From Clostridia bacterium DTU084 (lineage in GTDB: Bacteria; Bacillota; DTU084): a DNA stretch of 39,008 nucleotides. The DNA lies in NCBI GenBank assembly GCA_001512905.1, contig LFTB01000019.1:1-39008 (forward strand). Reading direction: 5' to 3'. This document shows positions 14,725-23,649 of this stretch, in pieces. Both the position numbers and the translations under genes were made by a program. Under the pieces are notes generated by a model, which did not search any database, was not told the DNA's origin, and saw nothing but the letters and a program-made list of their open reading frames with translations. Numbering within the stretch: position 1 is the stretch's first letter; each line of letters begins with the position of its first letter.

Positions 14725-15791
14725 GAAGGCGCAGAAGAAAGCCCACAAAACGCCTCCTGATTTTGGCGTTGGCCCTTTTTCTGGGAAGCAGCTTTTTTCT
14801 GCTCAAACCAAGCCCCAACCAACCTGAGGAGCCGCAGCAAGAGGCAGGGGTGGATCTGTCAGTGCCCATAGTTGATTTCGCCATTCCCTTGGACGCAACC
14901 TCTGCCGTCCTGATGGATGCTGACAGCGGCCAGGTGCTTTTTGCCAAAGACGCCCACAGGCAGGTGGCTCCTGCCAGCCTCACTAAAATGCTGACTGCGC
15001 TGGTTGCGGTGAAAGGCTGGGATCTTGATCTGCCCATCAAAGTTTCTCCTTCTGCAGCTAGAACCGGTGGAACCAGGGTTGGCCTTGCAGCTGGCAGCGA
15101 AATCCAACTGGAGAGCCTGGTTTGGGGACTGCTTCTCCGCTCAGGCAACGATGCTGCCAGGGCCATTGCCCAGGGTCTTGCCGGCAGCGAGGAAGCTTTC
15201 GTAGAGCAAATGAACCGAGCAGCAAGGCGGCTCGGGGCAAACTCCTCCAACTTTGTCAACCCCCACGGCCTCTCAGCCCCAGGGCACCTTTCCACTGCCT
15301 ACGACCTGGCCCTCATTGCCAAAGCCCTCCTGGAAGAGGAAACCCTGGCCAGGATTGTGAGGAGCGAGGAAGAGGTTGTCAGGTGGGGAGGGGGAAAGCG
15401 CGAGATCAAAAACATCAACCGGTTTGTGCGGGAATACCCTGGAGCTATAGGGATAAAGACAGGCTACACTGATGAGGCAGGTTTCTGTCTTGCTTCCGCA
15501 GCGGAACAAGACGGCAGAAGGCTCATTGCCATCGTTTTGGGCTGTTCCAGCAGCAATGCAAGATACCACGATTCCATGAGACTGTTAAACCAGGGCTTTG
15601 CCAATTACGAGTACCTCTCCACAGGCAAAGGCATGGCCAAATACCCAACCTGCTACCATACAGTGGAAAAGGGGCAGACCCTAAGTTACATCGCTAGAAA
15701 ATACAACTGCACCGAAGGCGTCCTGGCAGAAGCCAACGGCCTGAAGCCCCCTTATCGCCTGGAGGTGGGGCAGCATTTGGTGATCCCATGA
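14721..15791 (+). CDS. D-alanyl-D-alanine carboxypeptidase (DacF type) with LysM domain
   Basis: This is a penicillin-binding serine peptidase that trims D-Ala from peptidoglycan stem peptides. The 356-residue protein starts with an arginine-rich stretch and a hydrophobic anchor (about 11-28), so it is exported and held at the membrane or cleaved. The S11 active-site set is complete: SLTK (S86, K89), SGN (141-143) and KTG (246-248). Residues about 312-356 form a LysM domain (YHTVEKGQTLSYIARKYN and GLKPPYRLEVGQHLVIP), which binds peptidoglycan; a LysM in place of the usual PBP5 C-terminal domain is less common. DacF-type enzymes often act in sporulation. It overlaps hisE and tldD by four bases each. 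Confidence 0.92.
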   Translation: MRRRRRKPTKRLLILALALFLGSSFFLLKPSPNQPEEPQQEAGVDLSVPIVDFAIPLDATSAVLMDADSGQVLFAKDAHRQVAPASLTKMLTALVAVKGWDLDLPIKVSPSAARTGGTRVGLAAGSEIQLESLVWGLLLRSGNDAARAIAQGLAGSEEAFVEQMNRAARRLGANSSNFVNPHGLSAPGHLSTAYDLALIAKALLEEETLARIVRSEEEVVRWGGGKREIKNINRFVREYPGAIGIKTGYTDEAGFCLASAAEQDGRRLIAIVLGCSSSNARYHDSMRLLNQGFANYEYLSTGKGMAKYPTCYHTVEKGQTLSYIARKYNCTEGVLAEANGLKPPYRLEVGQHLVIP

Positions 15792-17206
15792 AATCAGACC
15801 AAATAGCCGCAGCTGAGCTTGCCTTGGCCTCAGCCAAAAAGAAGAGTATATATGCAGAGGTGCGCCTTGTAGAGGAGAGCAGCGAAAAGCTTGCGGCACA
15901 AGACGAATCCCTTCAGCCTCCCCAAAGAAGCGCCAAAAGCGGTCTTGCTGTCCGCCTTTGGAAAAGAGGCTGGGGTTTTGCTGCAACCTGCAGCCTCGAG
16001 CCTGATGCAGTCCAGCGGGCAGTGGAGGAAGCAGCAGCTTTAACTGGCTTTGCAGGCGGAAGCCTCGCACCTCCTTCAACTGCCAGAGCCCAGTGGCAGG
16101 GAGAGTGCAAGCTGGATCCCTTTGCCCTGCCCCTCTCGTGGAAAACCGAAAGGCTCCTGGAAGTGGCAGCGGCACTGGAGGCAAAAGCTGTAACTGCAAG
16201 GGAAGCAGCTTTCATCTTCAGTAGAAAAAAACAGCTTTATCTAAACAGCCAAGGAGCGAGGGTTTATCAGGAGCATTTTGAAACAGGCTACAGCCTGAAA
16301 GCAGTGGCCCAAGGCGCAGGCCGGGCTGCCACCCGCTCCTATCCCAACTGCCTCGGCGGCGGCTTTGCCCAGGCAGGCTTCGAGTTTATCCAAAAGGCAG
16401 ATCTGATCCGGCAGGCAGAGCGCATTGCCAAAGAGGCGGAAGAGCTTTTAACTGCTCCGCCAGCGCCTTGTGGGAAGCTGGATCTCGTCCTCTGCGGCAG
16501 CCAGCTGGCCCTGCAGCTGCATGAAACTTTCGGCCACGCCCTGGAACTGGACAGGGCCTTGGGCTGCGAGGAAAGCCTTGCCGGCGGCAGCTTCCTCACC
16601 CCAGAGAAGCTGGGGGAGGAGGTGGCCTCTCACTTCGTGAACATCACAGCTGACAGCACCGCCCCTGGCGGCCCCGGCAGCTTCGGCTTCGATGACGAAG
16701 GCACCCCTGCCCAAAAGCTGCCCTTGGTGCGCAGCGGCCGGGTTGTGGGCTTTTTAACTTCCCGGGAACATAATTTGACAGGAAAAAGCGGAGGTGCCAT
16801 GCGCGCTGCCAGCTGGCAGGATCAGCCCCTCATCCGGATGACCAACGTGAACATGGAACCTGGGCAGGAAACTCTCCAGGAACTTATCGCCGGCATCGAG
16901 CTGGGCCTGCTTCTGGATGTGCCAAACTCCTGGAGCGTGGATCAAAACCGGCTCAACTTTCATTTTGCCCAAGAAGCAGGCTACCTGATTAAACGAGGCA
17001 GAATTCAGGGCCTGGTGGCAGGCCCCACCTACTGGGGAGATGCCCGCAGGTTTTGGCGCAACTGCGATGGGGTGAGCAATAGTGCCCTGTGGCAGACTGT
17101 GCCCAACTGCGGTAAAGGTCTGCCCCTGCAGGTGGTGCGGGTGGGACACAAGGTTCCCGCTGCCCGCTTTCGGGAAGTGGACGTTGCTTTCGGAGGCAGA
17201 CCATGA
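15788..17206 (+). CDS. tldD: TldD metalloprotease subunit
   Basis: TldD and TldE together form a cytoplasmic zinc protease that degrades unfolded or modified peptides (microcin B17 maturation and CcdA degradation in E. coli). This 472-residue subunit carries the catalytic HExxxH as HETFGH (H245, E246, H250) within LALQLHETFGHALELDRA. The following PGGPGSFGFDDEGTPAQ and VGFLTSREHNLTGKSGGAMRAASW are typical. The TldE partner follows with a four-base overlap. The natural substrate here is unknown. Confidence 0.94.
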   Translation: MKSDQIAAAELALASAKKKSIYAEVRLVEESSEKLAAQDESLQPPQRSAKSGLAVRLWKRGWGFAATCSLEPDAVQRAVEEAAALTGFAGGSLAPPSTARAQWQGECKLDPFALPLSWKTERLLEVAAALEAKAVTAREAAFIFSRKKQLYLNSQGARVYQEHFETGYSLKAVAQGAGRAATRSYPNCLGGGFAQAGFEFIQKADLIRQAERIAKEAEELLTAPPAPCGKLDLVLCGSQLALQLHETFGHALELDRALGCEESLAGGSFLTPEKLGEEVASHFVNITADSTAPGGPGSFGFDDEGTPAQKLPLVRSGRVVGFLTSREHNLTGKSGGAMRAASWQDQPLIRMTNVNMEPGQETLQELIAGIELGLLLDVPNSWSVDQNRLNFHFAQEAGYLIKRGRIQGLVAGPTYWGDARRFWRNCDGVSNSALWQTVPNCGKGLPLQVVRVGHKVPAARFREVDVAFGGRP

Positions 17207-18435
17207 AGGAAGTTTTTTTGGAGCGAGTCCTGGCCAGGGCCGAAAAAAGCGGCCTGGCCTGCCAGTTTACTTTGGTCCAGGAAAAAGTATTGAGCCTCAG
17301 GCTCGCGAACTCCCAGGTAATCCAGCCTGCTGCAACTGAGAGCTTTTTCGCTCACGTGACCCTGGAAAAAGAGGGCTGTGCAGCCAGCAGTCACCTGACA
17401 GGCTCTCCTGATTGGGCTGTGGAAGCTGCCTGGCAAAAGGCACTTGCTTCCCTTTCCCAGGGGCCCAAGCTTGACCCTCTGCCCCTTGCTCCTGCCGTAA
17501 GGCAAATAGAGCTAGCCTCTGCCCCCATGCCGGAGATTGGGGAGTTTACAGCCTTTGCCGAAACTCTCGCCAGCAGTCCGGGCAGATCTGGGATGCTCCA
17601 GGTGCGGGAGAGGCAGGTTGCAGTTGTAAACTCCCAGGGGCTTTTACGGACAAGCAGAAGGCAGCTGGCCCACTTTTTCTTCAGCCAGAACGGTTTTTTC
17701 GAGCTTGCAGCCCCCTCTTTTTGGGAGCTGCAAAACCTGCCGCTTGTGGTGCGGCCTGCACCAGACAAAATCAAGGAGCTTTCCCCTGGCAGCTGCAGGG
17801 TTCTTTTAGGACCCCGGGCAGTTGCGGATCTTGTGGAAGGAATTGCCTGCACCGGCTTCGGAGGCAGAGAATATTTAGAGAGAAAGAGTTTTCTTCATAA
17901 AACGCGCACTGTAGGGAAGGAAAACTTCACCATCACAGACGACTGGCAGCTTACAGCCGGCCTTCCTTTCGATTTTCAGGGCACGAGCCGCAGTCGCCTC
18001 CCCTTGGTGGAGAGGGGAGAAGCAAAAAGGCCGGTTACAGATCTGGACCTGGCAGCAAGGCTGGGCACAGGAAGCACAGGCCACGCCCTGCCCCCGTGGG
18101 AAGGCGGGGGAGCCCTCCCCTTGAATCTGGTTCTGGCTTCAGGGGACGAAGAGGACGTGTTTGCGGCTCTAGGGGAAGGACTTTACCTGCCCCGCTTTCA
18201 CTATTTGGGGCTTGTAGATCCCGCCACAGCCACCTTCACCGGCACCATCAGGGATGCTGCCTGGGTAGAGGGAGGCAGGCTTGTGGGGAAAGTATCTCCC
18301 GCCCGATTTACCATCAGCTTTTTGGCTTTGGCAGATAGGATCGAAGTTTTGGGCAAAAAAAGGTGGCTGGTTCCAGGGGACTGGGGAAGTCACCTGGTGC
18401 CTGAACTTGTGGCAGATGGCTTTAACATTGAATAG
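17203..18435 (+). CDS. tldE: TldE/PmbA-like protease subunit
   Basis: The 410-residue partner of TldD belongs to the same fold but lacks HExxxH, as expected for the non-catalytic subunit. The corresponding region reads RVLLGPRAVADLVEGIACTGFGG. The C-terminal part has GTGSTGHALPPWEGGGALPLNLVLASG and PARFTISFLALADRIEVLG. It is more divergent than TldD at the N-terminus. ATGA overlap with tldD shows co-translation, and the two should form a heterodimer. Confidence 0.87.
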   Translation: MKEVFLERVLARAEKSGLACQFTLVQEKVLSLRLANSQVIQPAATESFFAHVTLEKEGCAASSHLTGSPDWAVEAAWQKALASLSQGPKLDPLPLAPAVRQIELASAPMPEIGEFTAFAETLASSPGRSGMLQVRERQVAVVNSQGLLRTSRRQLAHFFFSQNGFFELAAPSFWELQNLPLVVRPAPDKIKELSPGSCRVLLGPRAVADLVEGIACTGFGGREYLERKSFLHKTRTVGKENFTITDDWQLTAGLPFDFQGTSRSRLPLVERGEAKRPVTDLDLAARLGTGSTGHALPPWEGGGALPLNLVLASGDEEDVFAALGEGLYLPRFHYLGLVDPATATFTGTIRDAAWVEGGRLVGKVSPARFTISFLALADRIEVLGKKRWLVPGDWGSHLVPELVADGFNIE

Positions 18436-18446
18436 GAGGCGACGCA

Positions 18447-20588
18447 GTGGATTTATTAGCAGGCCTTAATCCTGCACAGCGAGAGGCAGTACTGACCCTG
18501 GAGGGCCCCCTTCTTGTAGTGGCAGGGGCAGGCAGCGGCAAGACCAGGGTTTTAACCTATAGAATAGCGCAGCTGGTGGCCTCTGGCGTCAGGCCCAGCC
18601 GCATTTTGGCTGTTACCTTTACCAACAAAGCTGCAGCTGAAATGCGCCAGCGGGTGGGAGATCTGGTAAAGGGAGCAGAAGGCTCCTGGATCAGCACTTT
18701 CCATTCAACCTGCGTCCGGATCCTGCGCAGCCACGGCGAGCGGATCGGTCTGCCGAACAATTATGTCATCTACGATTCTTCAGACCAGCTCACCACCATG
18801 CGCCGTGCACTGCGAGAGCTTAATTTGGACCCGAAGAAATTCGTCCCCCAAAGGGTGCTTGGGAAAATTAGTAGGGCCAAAAACGAGCTGGTGGAGCCAG
18901 GCGACTACATTGGAGAGAACAGCGGGGATCTTTTGGCCCGCACAGAAGCGCAGATCTATGCTACATACCAGAAGATCCTGCGGCAGAACGGCGCTTTGGA
19001 CTTTGACGACCTCTTGGTGGAAGCTGTGCGCCTGCTTCGTGAAGATCCTGAAGTCCTCTCTGCTTACCAGGAGCGGTTCCAGTACCTGCTCATAGACGAA
19101 TATCAAGACACAAACCATGCCCAATATGAATTGGCCAAGCTCCTTGCAGCCAGCCACCACAATATTTGTGCTGTGGGAGATGCAGACCAGTCCATCTACA
19201 GCTGGCGAGGTGCAGACATCCGCAACATCCTCCGCTTCCAGGAAGATTACCCAGAGGCCAAAGTGGTCCTCCTAGAGCAGAACTATCGCTCCACCAAGAC
19301 CATTTTGGAAGCAGCAAACGCAGTGATCACAAATAACCTTCTGCGGCAGAAGAAGAAGCTGTGGACTGCCAACCCCCAAGGAGAGCCCATTCAGCTCTAT
19401 GAAGCTCAGGACGAGCGGGACGAGGCCCTTTTTATTGCCAGCCAGATTCAAAAGCTGGGCAGGCCCTACAGAGACTTTGTAGTCCTCTACCGCACCAACG
19501 CCCAGTCTAGGGCATTGGAGGAGGCACTGAGCTGGCGCAACATTCCCTTCCGCCTGCTGGGCAGCATGAGTTTCTACGACAGAAAAGAGATCAAGGACGT
19601 GCTGGCGTATCTGCGGGTCATCTACAACCCCCACGACAGCATTAGTCTCGGGCGGATCATCAATGTTCCCAGAAGGGGGATCGGCGAGACCACCTGGCAG
19701 AGACTGGTGGACTATGCAGAAAGACACGAAATTTCCCCCTGGCAAGCTTTGTGCCTGCTGGCAGAGGAGCTCCCTCCCCAGGAGCTGATAGACGTTTTGA
19801 AAGCCCGCAGGAGCCTGCTTGTGGAGTTTCAGAAACTCCTTGCCTCCTTTATGGAAGCTGCAGGTGAGCTGTCTGTAGACGAGCTTTTAAATCTGGTTTT
19901 GGAGGATACAGGCTATCTAGAAGAATTAGCCCAAGGAAATCCGCTGGAGGCCGAGACCCGGATCCAAAACGTTCAGGAACTGTTCACTGTCATTAAACAT
20001 TTCAAAGAGGAGAGCGCAGACTGGAGCCTGGGCGCGTTTTTGGAGAGCGTGGCACTGGTGAGCGATGTGGACGAGCTTGATCCCGACGCCGATGCTGTGA
20101 CCTTAATGACACTCCACAGCGCCAAAGGCTTGGAGTATCCAGTGGTTTTCCTGGCGGGGATGGACGACGGCCTTTTCCCTTTGAGCCGCGCCCTGTGGGA
20201 GGAAGATCAATTGGAGGAGGAGCGGCGCCTCTGTTATGTGGGCATTACCCGGGCCCAGGAGATCCTCTACCTCACCTATGCCAAAAGCCGGACCATCTTC
20301 GGCCGCACCACCTTCGGCGAGCCATCCCGCTTTATCTCTGAGATCCCGCCGGAACTTTTGGTCCAGCTGGGGATGGAGAGGAAGCCCTCTGTGGCCCAGC
20401 CTAAAGCGTTCCGCACAGGCAGCGAGGGCTACAGTGTCGGGGAGCGGGTGATCCACGGAAAATTCGGCCAGGGAACCATTGTTTCCGTACAAGGAGAAGG
20501 GGAAGACCAAGTGCTGACAGTTGCCTTCCCCGGCAGCGGCCTGAAAAAACTGATTGTAGCATACGCTCCCATAAAGAGAGTCCAGTAA
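18447..20588 (+). CDS. pcrA: ATP-dependent DNA helicase PcrA (UvrD family)
   Basis: PcrA is a superfamily 1 3'-5' helicase for nucleotide excision repair and removal of RecA filaments. The 713-residue chain has Walker A AGAGSGKT (26-33), FTNKAAAEMRQRV, the DExx motif LIDEYQDTN, AVGDADQSIYSWRGAD, EQNYRSTKTIL, VTLMTLHSAKGLEYPVVFLAGMDDG and ERRLCYVGITRAQ in order. The C-terminal Tudor-like RNA-polymerase-binding part (GERVIHGKFGQGTIVSVQGEG) is present. The start is GTG at 18447 after TAGGAGG. Confidence 0.96.
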   Translation: MDLLAGLNPAQREAVLTLEGPLLVVAGAGSGKTRVLTYRIAQLVASGVRPSRILAVTFTNKAAAEMRQRVGDLVKGAEGSWISTFHSTCVRILRSHGERIGLPNNYVIYDSSDQLTTMRRALRELNLDPKKFVPQRVLGKISRAKNELVEPGDYIGENSGDLLARTEAQIYATYQKILRQNGALDFDDLLVEAVRLLREDPEVLSAYQERFQYLLIDEYQDTNHAQYELAKLLAASHHNICAVGDADQSIYSWRGADIRNILRFQEDYPEAKVVLLEQNYRSTKTILEAANAVITNNLLRQKKKLWTANPQGEPIQLYEAQDERDEALFIASQIQKLGRPYRDFVVLYRTNAQSRALEEALSWRNIPFRLLGSMSFYDRKEIKDVLAYLRVIYNPHDSISLGRIINVPRRGIGETTWQRLVDYAERHEISPWQALCLLAEELPPQELIDVLKARRSLLVEFQKLLASFMEAAGELSVDELLNLVLEDTGYLEELAQGNPLEAETRIQNVQELFTVIKHFKEESADWSLGAFLESVALVSDVDELDPDADAVTLMTLHSAKGLEYPVVFLAGMDDGLFPLSRALWEEDQLEEERRLCYVGITRAQEILYLTYAKSRTIFGRTTFGEPSRFISEIPPELLVQLGMERKPSVAQPKAFRTGSEGYSVGERVIHGKFGQGTIVSVQGEGEDQVLTVAFPGSGLKKLIVAYAPIKRVQ

Positions 20589-20603
20589 AGGAGGTTGCTT
20601 TTC

Positions 20604-21488
20604 ATGATCACTTTCCAAGACCTAGTAATGAAACTGCAGGAGTATTGGAGCAGACAAGGCTGCATCCTGGCCCAGCCGTATGATCTGGAGGTTGGAGCTG
20701 GCACCATGCACCCAGCCACTTTCCTGCGGGTTTTGGGGCCGGAGCCCTGGCAGGTGGCTTATGTGGAACCCTCCCGCCGGCCCACAGACGGGCGCTATGG
20801 AGAAAACCCAAATCGCCTCCAGCACTACTACCAATTTCAGGTGATCCTCAAACCCTCTCCAGCTGATGTGCAGGAGATGTATTTGGAAAGCCTCAAGGAG
20901 CTTGGGATTTCCGGCAGGGAACACGACATCAGATTCGTGGAGGACAACTGGGAATCTCCCACTTTGGGCGCTTGGGGCCTGGGCTGGGAAGTTTGGCTTG
21001 ACGGGATGGAGATCACCCAATTCACCTACTTCCAGCAGGTGGGGGGCTTGGACGTAAAGCCTGTGGCTGCGGAAATCACCTACGGAATCGAGCGGCTGTG
21101 CATGTTCATCCAGGGCATAAACAACGTCTACGACCTCAAATGGAACGACAAGCTTACCTACGGAGATGTGCACCACCAGGACGAAGTGGAGTACTCTCAC
21201 TTTAATTTCCAGCACGCAGACATCAGTCTGCTGCAGGAGCTCTTCCGCAGCTACGAGCAGGAAGCCCAAAAGCTTCTGGATGCGGGACTTGTGCGGCCTG
21301 CTTACGACTACGTCCTCAAATGTTCCCACACCTTCAATCTTTTAGATGCCAGGGGCGCCATCAGCGTTACAGAGCGCACTGGCTATATCGGAAGGGTGCG
21401 CAACTTGGCACGCCAAGCTGCAGAAGGCTATCTGGCCCAACGGGAAAAGCTGGGCTTTCCCCTGCTTAAGGAGGAGGTGAAGGAATGA
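20604..21488 (+). CDS. glyQ: glycyl-tRNA synthetase alpha subunit
   Basis: GlyQ is the catalytic alpha chain of the alpha2beta2 glycyl-tRNA synthetase. The 294-residue protein has [61 protein letters not shown] and [15 protein letters not shown]-type sequence throughout. The ATG at 20604 follows AAAGGAGGT and is preferred to the TTG at 20595. It comes 15 bases after pcrA, and no T-box leader is present, so it is not a classical T-box-regulated synthetase gene. Confidence 0.97.
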   Translation: MITFQDLVMKLQEYWSRQGCILAQPYDLEVGAGTMHPATFLRVLGPEPWQVAYVEPSRRPTDGRYGENPNRLQHYYQFQVILKPSPADVQEMYLESLKELGISGREHDIRFVEDNWESPTLGAWGLGWEVWLDGMEITQFTYFQQVGGLDVKPVAAEITYGIERLCMFIQGINNVYDLKWNDKLTYGDVHHQDEVEYSHFNFQHADISLLQELFRSYEQEAQKLLDAGLVRPAYDYVLKCSHTFNLLDARGAISVTERTGYIGRVRNLARQAAEGYLAQREKLGFPLLKEEVKE

Positions 21489-23533
21489 AAACCCTCTTGT
21501 TTGAGATCGGCACAGAAGAGCTGCCGGCAAGGTTCCTCTCTTTAGGGCTTGCGCAGCTGGCCCAAAAGGCGGAAGAACTTTTCAAGGCAGCGAGAATCGA
21601 ACACGGTCCCATCCAAACATACGGTACCCCGAGAAGAATGGCAATTATGGTGGATCTTGCAGCACAGCAGAAGCGGCAGGCAACCGAGGCCAGGGGGCCA
21701 GCTGTGCGGGTTGCTTTCGATGAAGCAGGCAATCCCACAAAAGCTGCCTTGGGATTTGCCAGAGGGCAGGGCGTGGCTGTAGAGGACTTGGAAAAGCGGG
21801 AAACAGACTCAGGAGTCTACCTGTATGCTGTCAAGGAGCTTCCAGGCGAGAGCACAGAAAAGATCCTGCCGGAGCTTCTGCCGAAGCTGCTGGAAAGCCT
21901 CTCTTTCCCTCAGACCATGCGCTGGGGAGACAGAACAGAGAGGTTTGCAAGGCCAGTGAGGTGGCTTGTGGCACTGTGGGGAACAGAAGTGGTGGACTTT
22001 ACCTGGGCAGGGGTGGCAAGCAGCAGATTCAGCTCTGGCCACCGCTTCTGGAGCACAGGCACCCTCCGCTTTGAACATGCCCAGGATTACCTGGACAAAC
22101 TCCGGGCAAATTACGTGCTGGCAGATCCGGTCGCCAGGCGCAAGGAGATCGAAGAGGGGCTTTTGACCAAAGCCCAAGAGCTGGGCGGAAAGGTCCTCTT
22201 GGATCAGGAGCTTTTGGACGAAGTGAACAACCTGGTTGAGTATCCCACAGTGTTCGCAGGCAGCTTCCCGGAAAGTTACCTCGAGCTGCCCAGGGAGGCC
22301 ATCATCACCCCCATGAGGGATCACCAGCGCTATTTCCCACTAGTAAATGAAAACGGCGAGCTCTTGAACGCCTTTCTGGCGGTCCGGGACGGCACAGCAG
22401 AAAACCTGGAAGCTGTAGCCCGGGGCAATGAGCGGGTGCTTTTAGCTCGCCTTGAAGATGCCAAGTTTTATTACGAAACAGATAGACAGGTGCCGCTGGG
22501 TGAGCGGGTTGAGAAGCTCAAAGAGATCGTCTACCACGAAAAGCTGGGGAGCCTCTTGGAGAAGACCAGACGCCTGGAAAAGCTTGTGCTCTGGCTGTCA
22601 GACAAGCTGACCGTGCCGGCAGAAGCCCGGGAGGCAGCCTCACGAGCAGCCACTTTGGCCAAAGCAGATCTCACCACCTCCATGGTGGGAGAGTTCACGG
22701 AACTTCAGGGCATCATGGGCAGGGAATACGCCCTGGCTTCAGGGGAAACCCAACAGGTGGCTGTGGCCATTGCAGAACAGTACCTGCCCCGGTTTTCCGG
22801 CGACGCCCTTCCCCAGACTCTGCCCGGAAAGCTGCTTGCCATTGCAGACAAAGTTGATTCTGTTGTTGGCTGCTTCAGGGCGGGGCTCATCCCTACAGGC
22901 TCCGAAGATCCGTATGCTCTGAGGCGGGCGGCTTTAGGCGCCTTGAGTATCCTCCTGGACTCCGACCTCTCCCTGGAACTTGTGGACCTCCTCAAATATG
23001 CAGAGACCTTATATGGGAAGCCCGAGAAAACCCAGAGCCTCAAAGAGTTCTTCTGGGGCAGGCTGAAGGGGATTTTACACGAAGTAGGCTGGCAGCACAG
23101 CTTGACCTCTGCAGTCCTGGCAGCGCCTTCCTCAGATGTGGTGTCCCTGAAGAAGCGGGGAGAGGCCATAGAAGGCTTTATGGCTGCACCTGAATTCGGC
23201 AACCTGCTTGTAGCTTACAATCGGGCAGCCAACCTGGCCCAGAAAGGGACTACTAGCACTGTAGAGGAAAAACTCCTCGTGGAAGAAGCAGAGAAGCAGC
23301 TGTGGACAGCTTTCTGCAGGATCAAAGAAGAGGCCAATGAAGCGTTAAGCCGCGAAGACTGGCAGGCTGCTTTGGCGTCTCTCTCCCGGCTGCGGGAGCC
23401 TTTGGATGCCTTTTTCGACGGCGTCTTGGTGATGGCTAAAGAAGAGGAAGTGCGGATCAACAGGCTCGCAATTCTCCGCTCCATAACCGAGCTTTTCTCT
23501 TCAATCGCCGACTTTAAGGCGCTGGAAGTATGA
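21485..23533 (+). CDS. glyS: glycyl-tRNA synthetase beta subunit
   Basis: GlyS is the beta chain that recognises and stabilises tRNA-Gly. The 682-residue length is standard. Motifs are [15 protein letters not shown] at the start, PTFSGH-type [53 protein letters not shown], and an HD-like helical region in the C-terminal half ([15 protein letters not shown]). It overlaps glyQ by four bases. Confidence 0.97.
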   Translation: MKTLLFEIGTEELPARFLSLGLAQLAQKAEELFKAARIEHGPIQTYGTPRRMAIMVDLAAQQKRQATEARGPAVRVAFDEAGNPTKAALGFARGQGVAVEDLEKRETDSGVYLYAVKELPGESTEKILPELLPKLLESLSFPQTMRWGDRTERFARPVRWLVALWGTEVVDFTWAGVASSRFSSGHRFWSTGTLRFEHAQDYLDKLRANYVLADPVARRKEIEEGLLTKAQELGGKVLLDQELLDEVNNLVEYPTVFAGSFPESYLELPREAIITPMRDHQRYFPLVNENGELLNAFLAVRDGTAENLEAVARGNERVLLARLEDAKFYYETDRQVPLGERVEKLKEIVYHEKLGSLLEKTRRLEKLVLWLSDKLTVPAEAREAASRAATLAKADLTTSMVGEFTELQGIMGREYALASGETQQVAVAIAEQYLPRFSGDALPQTLPGKLLAIADKVDSVVGCFRAGLIPTGSEDPYALRRAALGALSILLDSDLSLELVDLLKYAETLYGKPEKTQSLKEFFWGRLKGILHEVGWQHSLTSAVLAAPSSDVVSLKKRGEAIEGFMAAPEFGNLLVAYNRAANLAQKGTTSTVEEKLLVEEAEKQLWTAFCRIKEEANEALSREDWQAALASLSRLREPLDAFFDGVLVMAKEEEVRINRLAILRSITELFSSIADFKALEV

Positions 23534-23649
23534 TTCCAAGAGAAAAGAGAATAATACAAGCAGGAAATTTATTGAAAAAGGCGAATAGATATAGTTGGCC
23601 TAGCATGAAAGTTACAAAGCTAGAAATATACAGGAAAGGAATGAAGAGG

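Noticed and set aside
20622-21329. Long open frame on the minus strand across glyQ (235 codons)
   Set aside because: It is antisense to a conserved synthetase gene with no ribosome site or recognisable domain; it is a coding shadow.
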